Positions 1 to 9,990 are shown, counted from the stretch's first letter. The stretch: 64,000 bases of DNA from Mesobaculum littorinae (GCF_004011175.1 NZ_RQXX01000001.1:496001-560000), one strand, 5' to 3'. Notes: generated by a model not told the origin, from the sequence alone. A program made the numbers and translations.

Positions 1-342
1 GTGAAGTCCAGCCTGTCGGGGCTTTATCACATGGCTGCGGGCGCGATCAGCACCTGCAACCTGCGCGGCCCCATAGGCATTGCCGAAACCTCGGGCGCGG
101 CTGCCAGTCAGGGCTGGACCAGCTTCATCTGGTTCATTGCGGTGCTGTCGACGGCGGTCGGACTGATGAACCTGTTCCCGATCCCGGTGCTGGACGGCGG
201 GCACCTGGTCTTCCACGCGTGGGAGGCGGTGACGGGCCGGCCCCCCAGCGACGGGGCGCTGCGGATCCTGATGACCATCGGCCTGGGGCTTCTGGGTCTG
301 CTGATGGTCTTCGCCCTGACGAACGATCTGCGCTGCCCCTGA
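1..342 (+). CDS. rseP: RseP site-2 protease, C-terminal part (5' end outside window)
   Basis: This is the C-terminal 113 residues of an M50 zinc metalloprotease that cuts transmembrane anti-sigma factors inside the inner membrane. The second catalytic motif, NLFPIPVLDGGHL, lies near visible residues 57-69; its Asp is the third zinc ligand in the family. It sits between two hydrophobic segments (about 41-55 and 88-106). The phrase LRGPIGIAE is the usual link just before it. The HExxH motif and PDZ domains are upstream of the window. Its position immediately before bamA is the standard alphaproteobacterial order. The stop is TGA at 340-342. The reading frame is open to the window edge, so the GTG at base 1 is not taken as a start. 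Confidence 0.93.
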   Translation: MKSSLSGLYHMAAGAISTCNLRGPIGIAETSGAAASQGWTSFIWFIAVLSTAVGLMNLFPIPVLDGGHLVFHAWEAVTGRPPSDGALRILMTIGLGLLGLLMVFALTNDLRCP

Positions 343-466
343 CCTGACCTCACCGGTCGGCCCCATGCGTACTGAATGGCCGACCTATCCCCTTCGGCGG
401 GGGCTTGAGGGCAGTGGCCCGGGCCGGGGGGGGCACGCGGCGCGAAATCGTGCGGTTTGCGTCGGA

Positions 467-478
467 TTGGCGCCATAT
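467..478. repeat. 12-bp direct repeat TTGGCGCCATAT, copy 1
   Basis: TTGGCGCCATAT occurs here and again at 696-707. The core GGCGCC is palindromic. The two copies flank the small ORF at 530-655. A regulatory role is only inferred. Confidence 0.4.
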
Positions 479-529
479 TCGCCACCTAGGTCCGACGTCA
501 TCATAATGCACGCGGAAGGGAGCCGTCGC

Positions 530-655
530 ATGATCAGGATTTGGCAGGGGACCGACAGTCTGGCCCTGATCCTCGACCTCTGGGGCGATCGCATGATTTG
601 TTTCGCCATGATCCTGTTTTCCCTGATGGCCGGGGCGTTCCTGGCTACGCCCTGA
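530..655 (+). CDS. Candidate 41-residue small membrane protein
   Basis: A short ORF between rseP and bamA encodes 41 residues beginning MIRIWQGTDS. The second half (about residues 22-40, rich in Ile, Leu, Met, Ala and Phe) is a plausible single transmembrane helix. The ATG is preceded by a purine run GGAAGGGAG eight bases upstream, a good ribosome site. The ORF is followed by a strong hairpin terminator at 727-754. I recognise no family. The ribosome site, hydrophobic C-terminus and private terminator favour a real small gene, but the length is short enough that chance remains possible. Confidence 0.45.
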   Translation: MIRIWQGTDSLALILDLWGDRMICFAMILFSLMAGAFLATP

Positions 656-695
656 CTGCACCCGGCGCGGCCCGCGACAGGGGCCCTGTCGGGGC

Positions 696-707
696 TTGGC
701 GCCATAT
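696..707. repeat. 12-bp direct repeat TTGGCGCCATAT, copy 2
   Basis: Second copy of the repeat also seen at 467-478. It lies after the small ORF and just before the terminator ahead of bamA. Confidence 0.4.
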
Positions 708-721
708 CTCTGAATCCGAAG

Positions 722-764
722 AAAAAAGACGGCCGGACCCCGCTTCGGCCGTCTTCTGTGTTTT
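722..764 (+). terminator. Intrinsic terminator hairpin upstream of bamA
   Basis: AGACGGCCG (727-735) pairs perfectly with CGGCCGTCT (746-754) around a 10-base loop. An A-run precedes it and a T-rich stretch follows. It would end transcripts from rseP or the small ORF before bamA, so bamA likely has its own promoter in the roughly 70 bases after it. Confidence 0.8.
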
Positions 765-826
765 GACAAGGATGGGCATTCCCGATACTCACATCTGCGA
801 GGGATGACAGACGTGGATTGGGACGC

Positions 827-3163
827 ATGGTGAAAGTGTCGCGGGATGCCCGGCGCGGGGTGAAGTATGCTGTATCGGCCCGGGTAACGGCCTTTGCCGT
901 GGCTGGCGCTGTTGCGGCCGGATCTGTGCTGTCGACCGTGCCGGTCTTCGCCCAGAGCTTCCAGTTCTCGAACGTCGTGATCGAAGGGAACAACCGGGTC
1001 GATTCCGGGACGATCCTGAATTATGCCGAGATTCCGCAGGGCGCCTCGATCTCGGGCGGGGGTCTGAACGACGCCTACCAGCGGCTGGTGAACTCGGGCC
1101 TGTTCGAGACCGTCTCGATCGAGCCCCAGGGCGGTACGCTGGTGATCAGCGTCGAGGAATGGCCCGTTGTCAACCGCATCAGCATCGAAGGCAACGACCG
1201 TCTCGACGACGAACAGCTTCTGCCGCTGATCCAGTCGCAGTCGCGCCGCATCTACGATCCCGCGCAGGCCGAGCAGGACGCCGCGACGCTGACACAGGCC
1301 TACGAGGAAAGCGGCCGGCTGGGCGCGCGCATCACCCCGCGGATCATCGACCGCGGCAATGACCTGGTCGATCTGGTCTTCGAGGTGTCCGAAGGCGGCG
1401 TGGTCGAGATCGAACGCGTGTCGTTCGTCGGCAACAGCAGCTTTTCGGACGGCCGACTGCGCCGGGTGCTGGATACCAAGCAGGCCGGTCCGCTGCGCCA
1501 GCTGATCCAGCGCGACACCTTCATCGGCGACCGCCTGGAGTTCGACAAGCAGCTTCTGACCGACTTCTACCGCTCGCGTGGCTACGTCGATTTCGAGATC
1601 CTGAGCGTCAACAGCGAGTTCTCGCGCGAACGGAATGCCTTTTTCGTCACCTTCAACGTGCGCGAGGGGCAGAGCTATGAATTCGGCGAGGTGTCGGCCA
1701 CGTCGTCGCTGCCCGGCATCGACGCGCAGGATTACCTTAACGTCACCCGGACCCGCCGGGGCCAGACCTATTCGCCGTCCTCCGTCGAAAACGACGTGGC
1801 GCGGATGGAACGGCTGGCGATCCGTCGCGGCATGACCTTCGTGCGTGCTACGCCCCAGGTTACCCGCAACGACCGCGCCCAGACGCTGGACATCAACTAC
1901 GAGCTTGAGCGCGGCCCGCGTGTCTTCGTCGAACGCATCGACATCGAGGGCAATCAGACCACGCTCGACCGGGTGATCCGGCGTGAATTCGACACGGTCG
2001 AGGGCGATCCGTTCAACCCGCGCCAGATCCGCGCCTCGGCCGAGCGCATCCGCGCGCTGGGGTATTTCAAGAATGCCGATGTCGAGACCCGCGAAGGATC
2101 GTCGCCCGAGCAGGTGATCGTCGACGTCGACGTCGAAGAGCAGCCCACCGGCAACCTGTCCTTCGGCGGATCCTACTCGGTCGATGACGGGCCGGGGGTG
2201 GCGATCTCTTTTGCGGAACGCAACTTCCTCGGCCGCGGCCAGTCGCTGCGGTTCCAGGTGGCGACCGGCACGGATTCGTCCAACAGCGTGATCTCCTTTG
2301 TCGAGCCCTATTTCCTGGGACGCGACCTGGAGGCCGGGATCAACGTGTTCTACCGCGTCGCCGAAGAGGACGACGACGACTACAACACCGAGGTTCTGGG
2401 CTTTTCCCCGTCGCTGGAGTTCCCGATCGGTGAGAATACCCGGCTGGGCCTGAACTACCGTCTGTCGCGCGACCGGCTTTACAACGTCTCCGAGGACAGC
2501 TCGCCCATCCTTCAGGCCGAAGAGGGCACGCTGATCAGCTCGTCCGTCGGCTATTCGCTGAGCTACGACACCCGCCGCACGGGGCTGAACCCCAATGCAG
2601 GCGTGCTGCTGCGCTTCAATCAGGATTTTGCGGGGCTCGGGGGGGACAACAAGTACGTCAAGACCACAGCGACCGCGATCGCCCAGCGTCTGGTGATGAA
2701 CGAAGAGGTCACGCTGCGCGCCACGCTCGAAGGCGGGGCGCTGCACATGATCGACGGCGACAGCCGCGTGACCGACCGGTTCTTCCTGTCCGGCAATGAT
2801 CTGCGCGGCTTCGAGGGGCGCGGCACCGGGCCGCGCGACCTGGGGACCGAGAACCAGGATGCGCTCGGCGGCAACTTCTACACTGCCGCGCGTTTCGAGG
2901 CCGAGTTTCCGCTGGGCACGCCCGAGGAATACGGGTTCTCGGGGGGGGTCTTCCTCGATGCCGGATCGGTCTGGGGGCTCGACAACACCGACGGGGCCGA
3001 GGGCGAGGTCGATGATGGCTTTGCGCTGCGCTCCTCGATCGGCGTGTCGCTGTTCTGGGACACGGCAATCGGTCCGCTTCAGCTGAACCTCGCCAAGCCG
3101 ATCAAGAAGGAAGAGTACGACGAGGAACAGGTGTTCAACCTGACCATCGCGACGCAGTTCTGA
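827..3163 (+). CDS. bamA: Outer-membrane protein assembly factor BamA
   Basis: BamA is the central barrel of the BAM complex that folds beta-barrel proteins into the outer membrane. From ATG 827 the protein is 778 residues. It has a basic N-terminus and hydrophobic signal segment with probable cleavage after VFA (about residue 42). Five POTRA-type repeats follow (about 44-365, with recurring phrases such as RISIEGNDRL, VSFVGNSSF and IDIEGNQTT). The 16-strand barrel occupies the C-terminal half and ends in the barrel signal ATQF with terminal Phe. A TTG at 818 is an alternative start three codons earlier. The stop overlaps the next start as TGATG, so skp is probably translationally coupled. 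Confidence 0.97.
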   Translation: MVKVSRDARRGVKYAVSARVTAFAVAGAVAAGSVLSTVPVFAQSFQFSNVVIEGNNRVDSGTILNYAEIPQGASISGGGLNDAYQRLVNSGLFETVSIEPQGGTLVISVEEWPVVNRISIEGNDRLDDEQLLPLIQSQSRRIYDPAQAEQDAATLTQAYEESGRLGARITPRIIDRGNDLVDLVFEVSEGGVVEIERVSFVGNSSFSDGRLRRVLDTKQAGPLRQLIQRDTFIGDRLEFDKQLLTDFYRSRGYVDFEILSVNSEFSRERNAFFVTFNVREGQSYEFGEVSATSSLPGIDAQDYLNVTRTRRGQTYSPSSVENDVARMERLAIRRGMTFVRATPQVTRNDRAQTLDINYELERGPRVFVERIDIEGNQTTLDRVIRREFDTVEGDPFNPRQIRASAERIRALGYFKNADVETREGSSPEQVIVDVDVEEQPTGNLSFGGSYSVDDGPGVAISFAERNFLGRGQSLRFQVATGTDSSNSVISFVEPYFLGRDLEAGINVFYRVAEEDDDDYNTEVLGFSPSLEFPIGENTRLGLNYRLSRDRLYNVSEDSSPILQAEEGTLISSSVGYSLSYDTRRTGLNPNAGVLLRFNQDFAGLGGDNKYVKTTATAIAQRLVMNEEVTLRATLEGGALHMIDGDSRVTDRFFLSGNDLRGFEGRGTGPRDLGTENQDALGGNFYTAARFEAEFPLGTPEEYGFSGGVFLDAGSVWGLDNTDGAEGEVDDGFALRSSIGVSLFWDTAIGPLQLNLAKPIKKEEYDEEQVFNLTIATQF

Positions 3164-4017
3164 TGGCGCGCGCGGGCCTGATGTCACGGACCGCGCTGGC
3201 CGTGCTGCTGCTGGCCTCCTGTCCTGTCCGGGCGCAGGAGGGCGAGGCGCTGATCCCGCGGATCACGCCGGATGCCGGCACCGCGGTCGAGCGCGGCGCG
3301 CCGTCGGACTACGTCGGCTCGCCTATCCTGACGATCGATCAGGAGCGGCTCTTCGACGAAAGCGCCTGGGGGCAGCGCATCTCGCGCGAGATAGAGACGC
3401 GGTCCGAGGCGTTGGCCGAGGAAAACAGCCGCATTGAAGAGACGCTTGTCACCGAAGAGCGCGATCTGACACGCCGCCGCGCCACGCTTGACCCGGCCGA
3501 GTTCGCAAGGCTGGCGTCTGCCTTCGACGCCAAGGTGCAGCGCCTGCGCGAAGAGCAGGACGCCAAGACCCGCGCGATCACCCGCATCCATGACGAGGGG
3601 CGGCAGGCCTTTTTCTCCGTGGTCATCCCGATCCTGAGCGAGGTCGTGCGCGACCGCGGTGCTGTGGCGATCCTCGACCGTCGGGCGATTTTCCTGTCGG
3701 CCGACGTGATCGACGTGACCACGGAAAGCATCGAGCGCATCAACGAACGGGTCGGCGACGGGGCGGAGATCGACATGTCCGCGAGCGGCGCCGAAGGGGG
3801 CGCAGGCCAGGGGGGCGTTCAGCCCGGGGGCGCAGGAGAGGCGCCAGCGGCGGGCGCGGCCCCGGCGGAGAATGATGCAGCGTCATCGTCCGAGGGGGCG
3901 CCCCCCGCCGATGCCGCGTCCGAGGCGCCCGGACCGCTGCAGATCGGTCCGACGGATGGGGCCACCGCGCCGGACCCGGGTGCCACGTCGCCGGACGCCG
4001 CGACGCCGCTTGATTAG
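3163..4017 (+). CDS. skp: OmpH/Skp-family periplasmic chaperone with extended C-terminal tail
   Basis: Skp-type proteins hold unfolded outer-membrane proteins in the periplasm before delivery to BamA. The 284-residue product has an N-terminal signal peptide ending near PVRAQ (residue 24). A strongly charged coiled-coil region (about 62-150) with the LTIDQERLF start typical of OmpH follows, then the folded return strand [27 protein letters not shown]. Usual family members are roughly 160-200 residues. Here about 80 further residues (from about 205) are Gly/Ala/Pro/Glu-rich and probably disordered. The gene overlaps bamA by one base and precedes the lipid A genes. lpxD, often found at this spot in other alphaproteobacteria, is absent. 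Confidence 0.9.
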   Translation: MARAGLMSRTALAVLLLASCPVRAQEGEALIPRITPDAGTAVERGAPSDYVGSPILTIDQERLFDESAWGQRISREIETRSEALAEENSRIEETLVTEERDLTRRRATLDPAEFARLASAFDAKVQRLREEQDAKTRAITRIHDEGRQAFFSVVIPILSEVVRDRGAVAILDRRAIFLSADVIDVTTESIERINERVGDGAEIDMSASGAEGGAGQGGVQPGGAGEAPAAGAAPAENDAASSSEGAPPADAASEAPGPLQIGPTDGATAPDPGATSPDAATPLD

Positions 4018-4160
4018 CCCTAGGATCGCCTTGTCGGGCGTCGGCTGAACGCCCCCGGCCGATGCGCGGTCTTCCGCCCCCGAGGCACGCCACTGCTGCC
4101 TGCCTTGCCCCGCCGCGCCGCGCTTGCTACTCAGCCACAAAAGGCAGACGGGAGACGGGC

Positions 4161-4613
4161 ATGAGCGAACTGAAATCCGCGGATATCGACCTGATCAAGC
4201 GGATCATCCCGCATCGCTATCCCTTTCTCCTGGTCGACAAGGTGCGCGATATCGACGGCACCAACCGCGCCGTCGGCGTAAAGAACGTCAGCGTGAACGA
4301 GCCGCATTTCCAGGGTCATTTCCCGCAGACCCCGATCATGCCCGGCGTCACCATCATCGAGGCGATGGCGCAAAGCGCTGCGGTCATGGTCGGCGTGGCG
4401 CAGGACCTGGCTGACAAGGAATTCCTCGTCTACTTCATGGCCATCGAGTCCGCCAAGTTCCGCCGCAAGGTGGTGCCGGGCGACGTGCTGGAAATGGCGA
4501 TCGAGACCAAGCGTGGCGGCGGCAAGGTCTGGAAATTCGCGGGCCGCGCCACGGTCGACGGGGATCTCGCCTGCGAGGCGGTGTTCACCGCGATGATGGA
4601 CCTTCCGGCCTGA
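4161..4613 (+). CDS. fabZ: 3-hydroxyacyl-ACP dehydratase FabZ
   Basis: FabZ removes water from 3-hydroxyacyl-ACP in fatty-acid elongation and competes with LpxA for 3-hydroxyacyl-ACP. The 150-residue hot-dog protein shows the family signatures [11 protein letters not shown] and [15 protein letters not shown] followed by EAMAQ. These supply the catalytic His and Glu. I chose ATG 4161 because GGAGACGGG sits directly upstream and the family N-terminus is reached there; an in-frame ORF extends back to 4062 but has no family sequence. The lpxA start follows the stop by two bases. Confidence 0.97.
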   Translation: MSELKSADIDLIKRIIPHRYPFLLVDKVRDIDGTNRAVGVKNVSVNEPHFQGHFPQTPIMPGVTIIEAMAQSAAVMVGVAQDLADKEFLVYFMAIESAKFRRKVVPGDVLEMAIETKRGGGKVWKFAGRATVDGDLACEAVFTAMMDLPA

Positions 4614-4615
4614 CC

Positions 4616-5413
4616 ATGGCGATTGACGTCACCGCCCAGATCCACCCCTCTGCCGTGGTCGAGGATGGCGCCACCATCGGTCCTAATGTGCGGGTGGGGC
4701 CGTTTGCCCTGATCGGAGCGGGCGTAGTCCTCGGGGCCGGGGTCGACATCCGCAATCACGCCAGCGTCACCGGTCTGACCGAGATCGGCGAGGACAGCGT
4801 GGTCTTTCCCTATGCTTGCCTTGGTGAAATCCCGCAGGACCTGAAGTTCGCGGGCGAGGAAACGCGGCTGATCATCGGCAAGCGCAACCGCATCCGCGAG
4901 CATGTCACCGCCAACACCGGGACCGCCGGCGGCGGCGGGGTGACCCGGATCGGCGACGACTGCCTGGTCATGGCCGGCGCCCATGTGGCCCATGACTGCC
5001 AGGTCGGCAACCGGGTGGTGATGGTCAACAACTCGGCCTTGGCCGGGCATTGCGTGATCGGCGACGACGTCATCATCGGCGGTCTCTGCGGAGTGCACCA
5101 ATTCGTCCGCATCGGTCGCGGCGCGATCATCGGGGCCGTCACCATGGTGACCAGCGACGTGATCCCGCACGCGCTTGTGCAGGCCCCAAGGGGAGAGCTG
5201 GACGGCCTGAACCTGGTCGGGCTGAAGCGGAAGGGCGTCGACCGGCGCGACATCACCGCGCTTCGGGCCGCGTTCCAGATGCTGAAGCAGGGCGAGGGCG
5301 CGTTTCAGGACCGCGCCCGAAGACTGGGCGAGGAAACCGTCAGCGATCCCGTGCGCGAGATCGTGGATTTCGTCCTGGCGCCCAGCGACCGCGGCTACCT
5401 GACCCCGAGATGA
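4616..5413 (+). CDS. lpxA: UDP-N-acetylglucosamine O-acyltransferase LpxA
   Basis: LpxA transfers a 3-hydroxyacyl chain from ACP to UDP-GlcNAc, the first step of lipid A synthesis in the cytoplasm. The 265-residue product is built from hexapeptide repeats that form a left-handed beta helix (roughly residues 5-190). AHVAHDCQVGN contains the catalytic His and NTGTAGGGGVTRIG precedes it. The C-terminal helical part begins near 195. Its stop overlaps the lpxI start (ATGA), and fabZ lies immediately upstream. Confidence 0.97.
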   Translation: MAIDVTAQIHPSAVVEDGATIGPNVRVGPFALIGAGVVLGAGVDIRNHASVTGLTEIGEDSVVFPYACLGEIPQDLKFAGEETRLIIGKRNRIREHVTANTGTAGGGGVTRIGDDCLVMAGAHVAHDCQVGNRVVMVNNSALAGHCVIGDDVIIGGLCGVHQFVRIGRGAIIGAVTMVTSDVIPHALVQAPRGELDGLNLVGLKRKGVDRRDITALRAAFQMLKQGEGAFQDRARRLGEETVSDPVREIVDFVLAPSDRGYLTPR

Positions 5414-6225
5414 GCGTCGCCCTGATCGCCGGGGCCGGTCGCCTGCCCGAGATCCTCCTCGAGCGGCTGGGCCTTGACGCCCGCCTTCTGGTGCTGCGCG
5501 ATGCGGGGGCGATCGAAACCCGCCCCGGCGCGCAGCTTTTCTGGATCGAGCACCTTGGCAGCGTGATCGCCGGGCTCGTCCAGGACGGCTTCGATACGGT
5601 GGTCTTTGCCGGTGCCATCCATCGTCCTTCGATCGATCCCGCCCGGATCGACGCGGCGACCGCGCCGCTGGCCGCGCGTCTTGCGCCGGCGCTGGGGCAG
5701 GGCGACGATGCGCTTCTGCGCACGGTCCTGGGCTTTTTCGAAGAGGCAGGGCTGCGGGTCCGCGCGGCGCACGAGGTCGTGCCGGACCTTCTGCCGCCCG
5801 AGGGCGTGCTGACCGAGGCGCAACCCGACGCCGTGGCGCGCAGCGACGCGGGACGGGCTGCCGCGCTGGTCCGGGCGCTCGGGCCGCTCGACGCGGGGCA
5901 GGGATGCGTCGTCGCGCAGGGGCAGGTCCTCGCAATCGAGGCTCTGCCCGGAACCGACGTCATGCTCGAAGGTCTCGCCCGCTGGGACGGGCCCGCGCGC
6001 CCCGACCCCGCCCGTGGCCGGGGGCTTTTGTGGAAGGCGCCGAAACCCGATCAGGACCGTCGCATCGATCTGCCCGCCATCGGTCCCGGCACCGTTGCTG
6101 CCGCGGCCCGCGCGGGGTTGGGCGGCATCGCCATTGCAAGGGGCGGCGTGATGATCCTCGACATGGAAAAGACACGCGAAACGGCCGACAGGCTTGGCCT
6201 TTTCCTCTGGGTTTGCGCGCCATGA
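5410..6225 (+). CDS. lpxI: UDP-2,3-diacylglucosamine pyrophosphatase LpxI
   Basis: LpxI (DUF1009) hydrolyses UDP-2,3-diacylglucosamine to lipid X, replacing LpxH in alphaproteobacteria. The protein is 271 residues, the normal length. It begins SVALIAGAGRLPEIL, a dinucleotide-like glycine motif. The C-terminal catalytic domain contains GQVLAIEALPGTDVML and ends with the characteristic GGIAIARGGVMILDMEKT. ATG 5410 overlaps the lpxA stop by four bases and its own stop overlaps lpxB, so lpxA-lpxI-lpxB form one coupled unit acting on consecutive intermediates. Confidence 0.95.
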   Translation: MSVALIAGAGRLPEILLERLGLDARLLVLRDAGAIETRPGAQLFWIEHLGSVIAGLVQDGFDTVVFAGAIHRPSIDPARIDAATAPLAARLAPALGQGDDALLRTVLGFFEEAGLRVRAAHEVVPDLLPPEGVLTEAQPDAVARSDAGRAAALVRALGPLDAGQGCVVAQGQVLAIEALPGTDVMLEGLARWDGPARPDPARGRGLLWKAPKPDQDRRIDLPAIGPGTVAAAARAGLGGIAIARGGVMILDMEKTRETADRLGLFLWVCAP

Positions 6226-7388
6226 AGGTCTTTCTCGTCGCCGGAGAGCCCTCGGGCGACAGGCTGGGCGCCGCCTTGATGCGCGGGCTCACAGAACTGG
6301 TGCCCGGCGTGACCTTCCTGGGGGTCGGCGGCCCCGAGATGGCGGCTCAAGGCCTCTCGAGCCTCTTTCCGATGGACGAGCTTAGCGTGATGGGTCTGGC
6401 CGAGGTGCTGCCCCGCTATCCCCAGCTAAAGCGCCGGATGCACCAGACGGCGCAGGCGGTGCTCGACACGGGCCCCGACGTTCTGGTCACCATCGACAGC
6501 CCCGATTTCTGCCTCCGCGTCGCGAAGGAGGTGCGCAAGGTCCGGCATGTCCACACGGTTCACTACGTCGCGCCCTCGGTCTGGGCATGGCGTCCGGGAC
6601 GGGCGACTAAGATGGCGCGGCACGTTGATCAGGTCCTGGCGCTTTTGCCGTTCGAGCCGCCGTATCTCGAAGCCGCGGGCCTGCGCTGCGATTTCGTGGG
6701 CCACCCCGTGGTGGCCGAGCCTGTCGTGCCTGAACGCGACGCCCGCAGGTTCCGCGAGGAGTTCGGGATCGGCAGCGCGCCGCTGCTGCTTGCGCTGCCG
6801 GGCTCGCGCCGGTCCGAGGTGCAGCGCCTAGCCCCGGTCTTCGGCCAGGCGCTGGGTCCGCTGCGCGACCGTCACCCCGACCTGCGGGTCGTGGTGCCCG
6901 CCGCGGCGGCGGTGGCCGAGCAGGTGGCCGACGCGATCGCATCGTGGCCGGGGCGGGCAATCTTGCTCGACCCGCGCGACGACCCTGCATCGGCTGCCGT
7001 GAACAAGGCGCGGGCCTTTGCCGCGGCGGATGCGGCGCTGGCCGCCTCGGGCACCGTATCGCTGGAGCTTGCGGCGGCGGGAACGCCGATGGTGATCGCC
7101 TACGACATGAACCGCCTGACCTGGGCAATCATGCGCCGCATGGTCCGCATCGACACGGTGACGCTGGTCAACCTGGTCACCGACAGCCGCGTCGTGCCGG
7201 AATTCCTCGGGCCAGCCTGCCAGCCGGAACCGATTGCCGAGGCTCTGGGGGATCTTCTGCGGGCGCCGGACCTGCAGACCCCGGCGCTGTCGCGAACGAT
7301 GCAGGCGCTCGGGCGCGGCGGAGAGGCTCCGGGTCTGCGGGCAGCGCGTGCCATTCTGGATGGCCTCACCGCAGGGCGCGGCATCTGA
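6222..7388 (+). CDS. lpxB: Lipid-A-disaccharide synthase LpxB
   Basis: LpxB joins lipid X and UDP-2,3-diacylglucosamine to give the beta-1,6 disaccharide of lipid A at the inner membrane surface. The 388-residue GT19 glycosyltransferase starts MKVFLVAGEPSGDRLGA, the family signature. It continues with HYVAPSVWAWRPGR, ALPGSRRSEV and the nucleotide-binding stretch ALAASGTVSLELAAAGTPMVIAYD. The ATGA overlap with lpxI decides the start. It ends the lipid A run; the next gene, mnmA, is on the opposite strand about 95 bases away. Confidence 0.97.
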   Translation: MKVFLVAGEPSGDRLGAALMRGLTELVPGVTFLGVGGPEMAAQGLSSLFPMDELSVMGLAEVLPRYPQLKRRMHQTAQAVLDTGPDVLVTIDSPDFCLRVAKEVRKVRHVHTVHYVAPSVWAWRPGRATKMARHVDQVLALLPFEPPYLEAAGLRCDFVGHPVVAEPVVPERDARRFREEFGIGSAPLLLALPGSRRSEVQRLAPVFGQALGPLRDRHPDLRVVVPAAAAVAEQVADAIASWPGRAILLDPRDDPASAAVNKARAFAAADAALAASGTVSLELAAAGTPMVIAYDMNRLTWAIMRRMVRIDTVTLVNLVTDSRVVPEFLGPACQPEPIAEALGDLLRAPDLQTPALSRTMQALGRGGEAPGLRAARAILDGLTAGRGI

Positions 7389-7483
7389 TCCCCCGAACGC
7401 TCTGAAGGTCTGGCGGCACGAAACATTCGTGCCGAAGTACCCATTTCCGGCCACTGGCGCAGTTGCTGCCGGGGATAGCCCCG

Positions 7484-8629
7484 TCAGTAGCCGCGCCAGA
7501 TCCAGCCGCCGCCCAGAACGCGCGAGGTTCCCGGGTCGTAGAACACGCAGGCCTGCCCCGGCGACACGCCTTCCTCGGGCGACAGCAGCTCGACCTCGGC
7601 GGTTCCGTCGCCTTTGGGCCGAAGAACCGCCTCGGACGGCGGCCGGGTCGAACGGACCTTGACCGCCATCGCGATTTCCTGCCCGGCGGCGAGAGGGGTG
7701 TCGCCCAGCCAGTTGATCTCGCGCACCGGGACGGTGCGGGTGGCCAGCATCTCCTTCGGGCCGACGATCACGCACCGCCCTTCGACGTCCAGCTTCACGA
7801 CGTAAAGCGGCTCGCTCAATCCGCCGATACCAAGCCCCCGCCGTTGACCGATGGTGTAGTGGATGACACCGCGATGCGTACCCAGGACGCGCCCGTCGGC
7901 ATGCACGATCTCGCCCGGATCGGCGGCGCCGGGGCGCAGTTTCTCGATCACGCTGGCGTAATCGCCGTTGGGCACGAAGCAGATGTCCTGACTGTCGGGC
8001 TTATCCGCCACGCCCAGACCGTAGCGCGCGGCCAGCGCCCGTGTCTCTGCCTTCGATGCCAGCCCGCCCAGCGGAAACCGCAGGTATTCCAGCTGCTCGG
8101 GCGTCGTCGAGAACAGGAAATAGCTCTGGTCGCGGTTGGCATCGGCGGCGCTGTGCAGCTCGGGCCCCGCGGCGCCGACCTCCCGCCGGATATAATGCCC
8201 GGTGGCCATGCAGTCGGCGTCGAGATCCTTGGCGGTCTCAAGCAGGTCGCGGAACTTCACCCGCTCGTTGCAGCGAATGCACGGCACCGGCGTCGCGCCA
8301 CCCAGGTAGCTTTCGGCGAACTCGTCGATCACCTGGTCGCGGAATACGTTTTCGTAATCCAGGACGTAGTGCGGAAACCCGCGCTCTTCGGCCACGCGGC
8401 GGGCATCGTGGATGTCGCGCCCGGCACAGCAGGCACCCTTTTTGGCCAGCGCCGCACCGTGGTCGTATAGCTGCAGCGTCACGCCCACGACGTCATAGCC
8501 CTCGTCATGCAACTGGGCCGCGACGACCGACGAATCCACGCCGCCCGACATCGCCACAACGACCCGCGTTTCGGCGGGCGGTTTGGCAAAGCCGAGTGAA
8601 TTCAGCTCGGGCAGGCTGTCGCGGGGCAT
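7484..8629 (-). CDS. mnmA: tRNA-uridine 2-sulfurtransferase MnmA
   Basis: MnmA thiolates U34 of tRNA-Lys, -Glu and -Gln using ATP and persulfide sulfur. The 381-residue product has the PP-loop SGGVDSSV near the N-terminus. One catalytic Cys lies in GACCAGRD and the persulfide Cys in [11 protein letters not shown]. Zn/tRNA-contact residues in [14 protein letters not shown] are conserved, and GATPVPC marks the family. ATG at 8629 is preceded by GGAG at good spacing; an upstream in-frame extension to 8701 has no family sequence. It makes the s2U34 substrate for the selenouridine synthase encoded at 30688-31746. Confidence 0.96.
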   Translation of the reverse strand: MPRDSLPELNSLGFAKPPAETRVVVAMSGGVDSSVVAAQLHDEGYDVVGVTLQLYDHGAALAKKGACCAGRDIHDARRVAEERGFPHYVLDYENVFRDQVIDEFAESYLGGATPVPCIRCNERVKFRDLLETAKDLDADCMATGHYIRREVGAAGPELHSAADANRDQSYFLFSTTPEQLEYLRFPLGGLASKAETRALAARYGLGVADKPDSQDICFVPNGDYASVIEKLRPGAADPGEIVHADGRVLGTHRGVIHYTIGQRRGLGIGGLSEPLYVVKLDVEGRCVIVGPKEMLATRTVPVREINWLGDTPLAAGQEIAMAVKVRSTRPPSEAVLRPKGDGTAEVELLSPEEGVSPGQACVFYDPGTSRVLGGGWIWRGY

Positions 8630-8760
8630 GGGATCACTCCGGAAAGGGTCGGCGCCGAATATATGCGTTTCATTCCTGGTCTCAACCCTTGCCGGTTTCA
8701 CCGGACCTTAAGTGCGCGTCCCTATGGTGACCCTCGGGGGACGACACAGGGTGAAGACGG

Positions 8761-9039
8761 ATGTACCTTAAAAAGATCGAGGGGCCGCGGGCAATCAAGC
8801 TTCCCGACGGGACACGGATGACGCGCGCCGACCTTCCGGCGCAGGGCGTCGGGCGCTGGGTCGCCAGCCGCAAGGCGGCGGTCGTGCGGGCGGTGCGCCA
8901 CGGCCTGATCTCGGAAAGCGAGGCGCTGGCGATGTACGGCATTTCCGAGGAGGAACTGCAGTCCTGGAGCCGCGCGGTCGACCGACATGGCGAAGTCGCG
9001 TTGAAGGCAACCCGCCTTCAACGCTATAGACAACTTTAG
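8761..9039 (+). CDS. sciP: SciP-type CtrA inhibitor (DUF1153)
   Basis: SciP in Caulobacter binds the cell-cycle regulator CtrA and blocks its activation of target promoters. This 92-residue protein matches the family: a short N-terminal strand region (YLKKIEGPRAIKLPDGT) then a helix-turn-helix-like helical core with RWVASRKAAVVRAVRHGLIS and YGISEEELQSWSRAVDRHG. It is full length. It lies directly upstream of ctrA on the same strand with a 92-base gap, so inhibitor and target are neighbours. This arrangement is itself a Rhodobacterales/alphaproteobacterial marker. Confidence 0.92.
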   Translation: MYLKKIEGPRAIKLPDGTRMTRADLPAQGVGRWVASRKAAVVRAVRHGLISESEALAMYGISEEELQSWSRAVDRHGEVALKATRLQRYRQL

Positions 9040-9076
9040 GGAGAAGTGTAGGCTCTCTGAAGTGCTGGTAACGGGT

Positions 9077-9112
9077 GATTAACCATTTCGAACGTAACTG
9101 GTCTCGTTAACG
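9077..9112. promoter_or_regulatory. ctrA upstream region with two TTAAC elements
   Basis: TTAAC occurs at 9079-9083 and again at 9107-9111. The first is followed after seven bases by GAAC, a degenerate match to the CtrA box TTAA-N7-TTAA. This suggests autoregulation, but the match is imperfect. Confidence 0.3.
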
Positions 9113-9130
9113 ACATTGTGGAGTGCGGAG

Positions 9131-9847
<717 letters not shown>

Positions 9848-9990
9848 CCGCTCCGACGCGGTGGCCAGTGAAAGAGCATCCTGCCACCTGATCCGGAATC
9901 ACGCTGGGTCAGGTCGCAGGACGCGGTCGGGTGGATCTGGATTCCCGACCCTCGTCCGCCTATCACTTCGTAAAGGTGAAGGCGGAGTAG

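Noticed and set aside
350-3187. 945-codon ORF on the minus strand opposite bamA
   Set aside because: It mirrors the bamA frame in GC-rich DNA, has no recognisable domain and would bury a certain gene.
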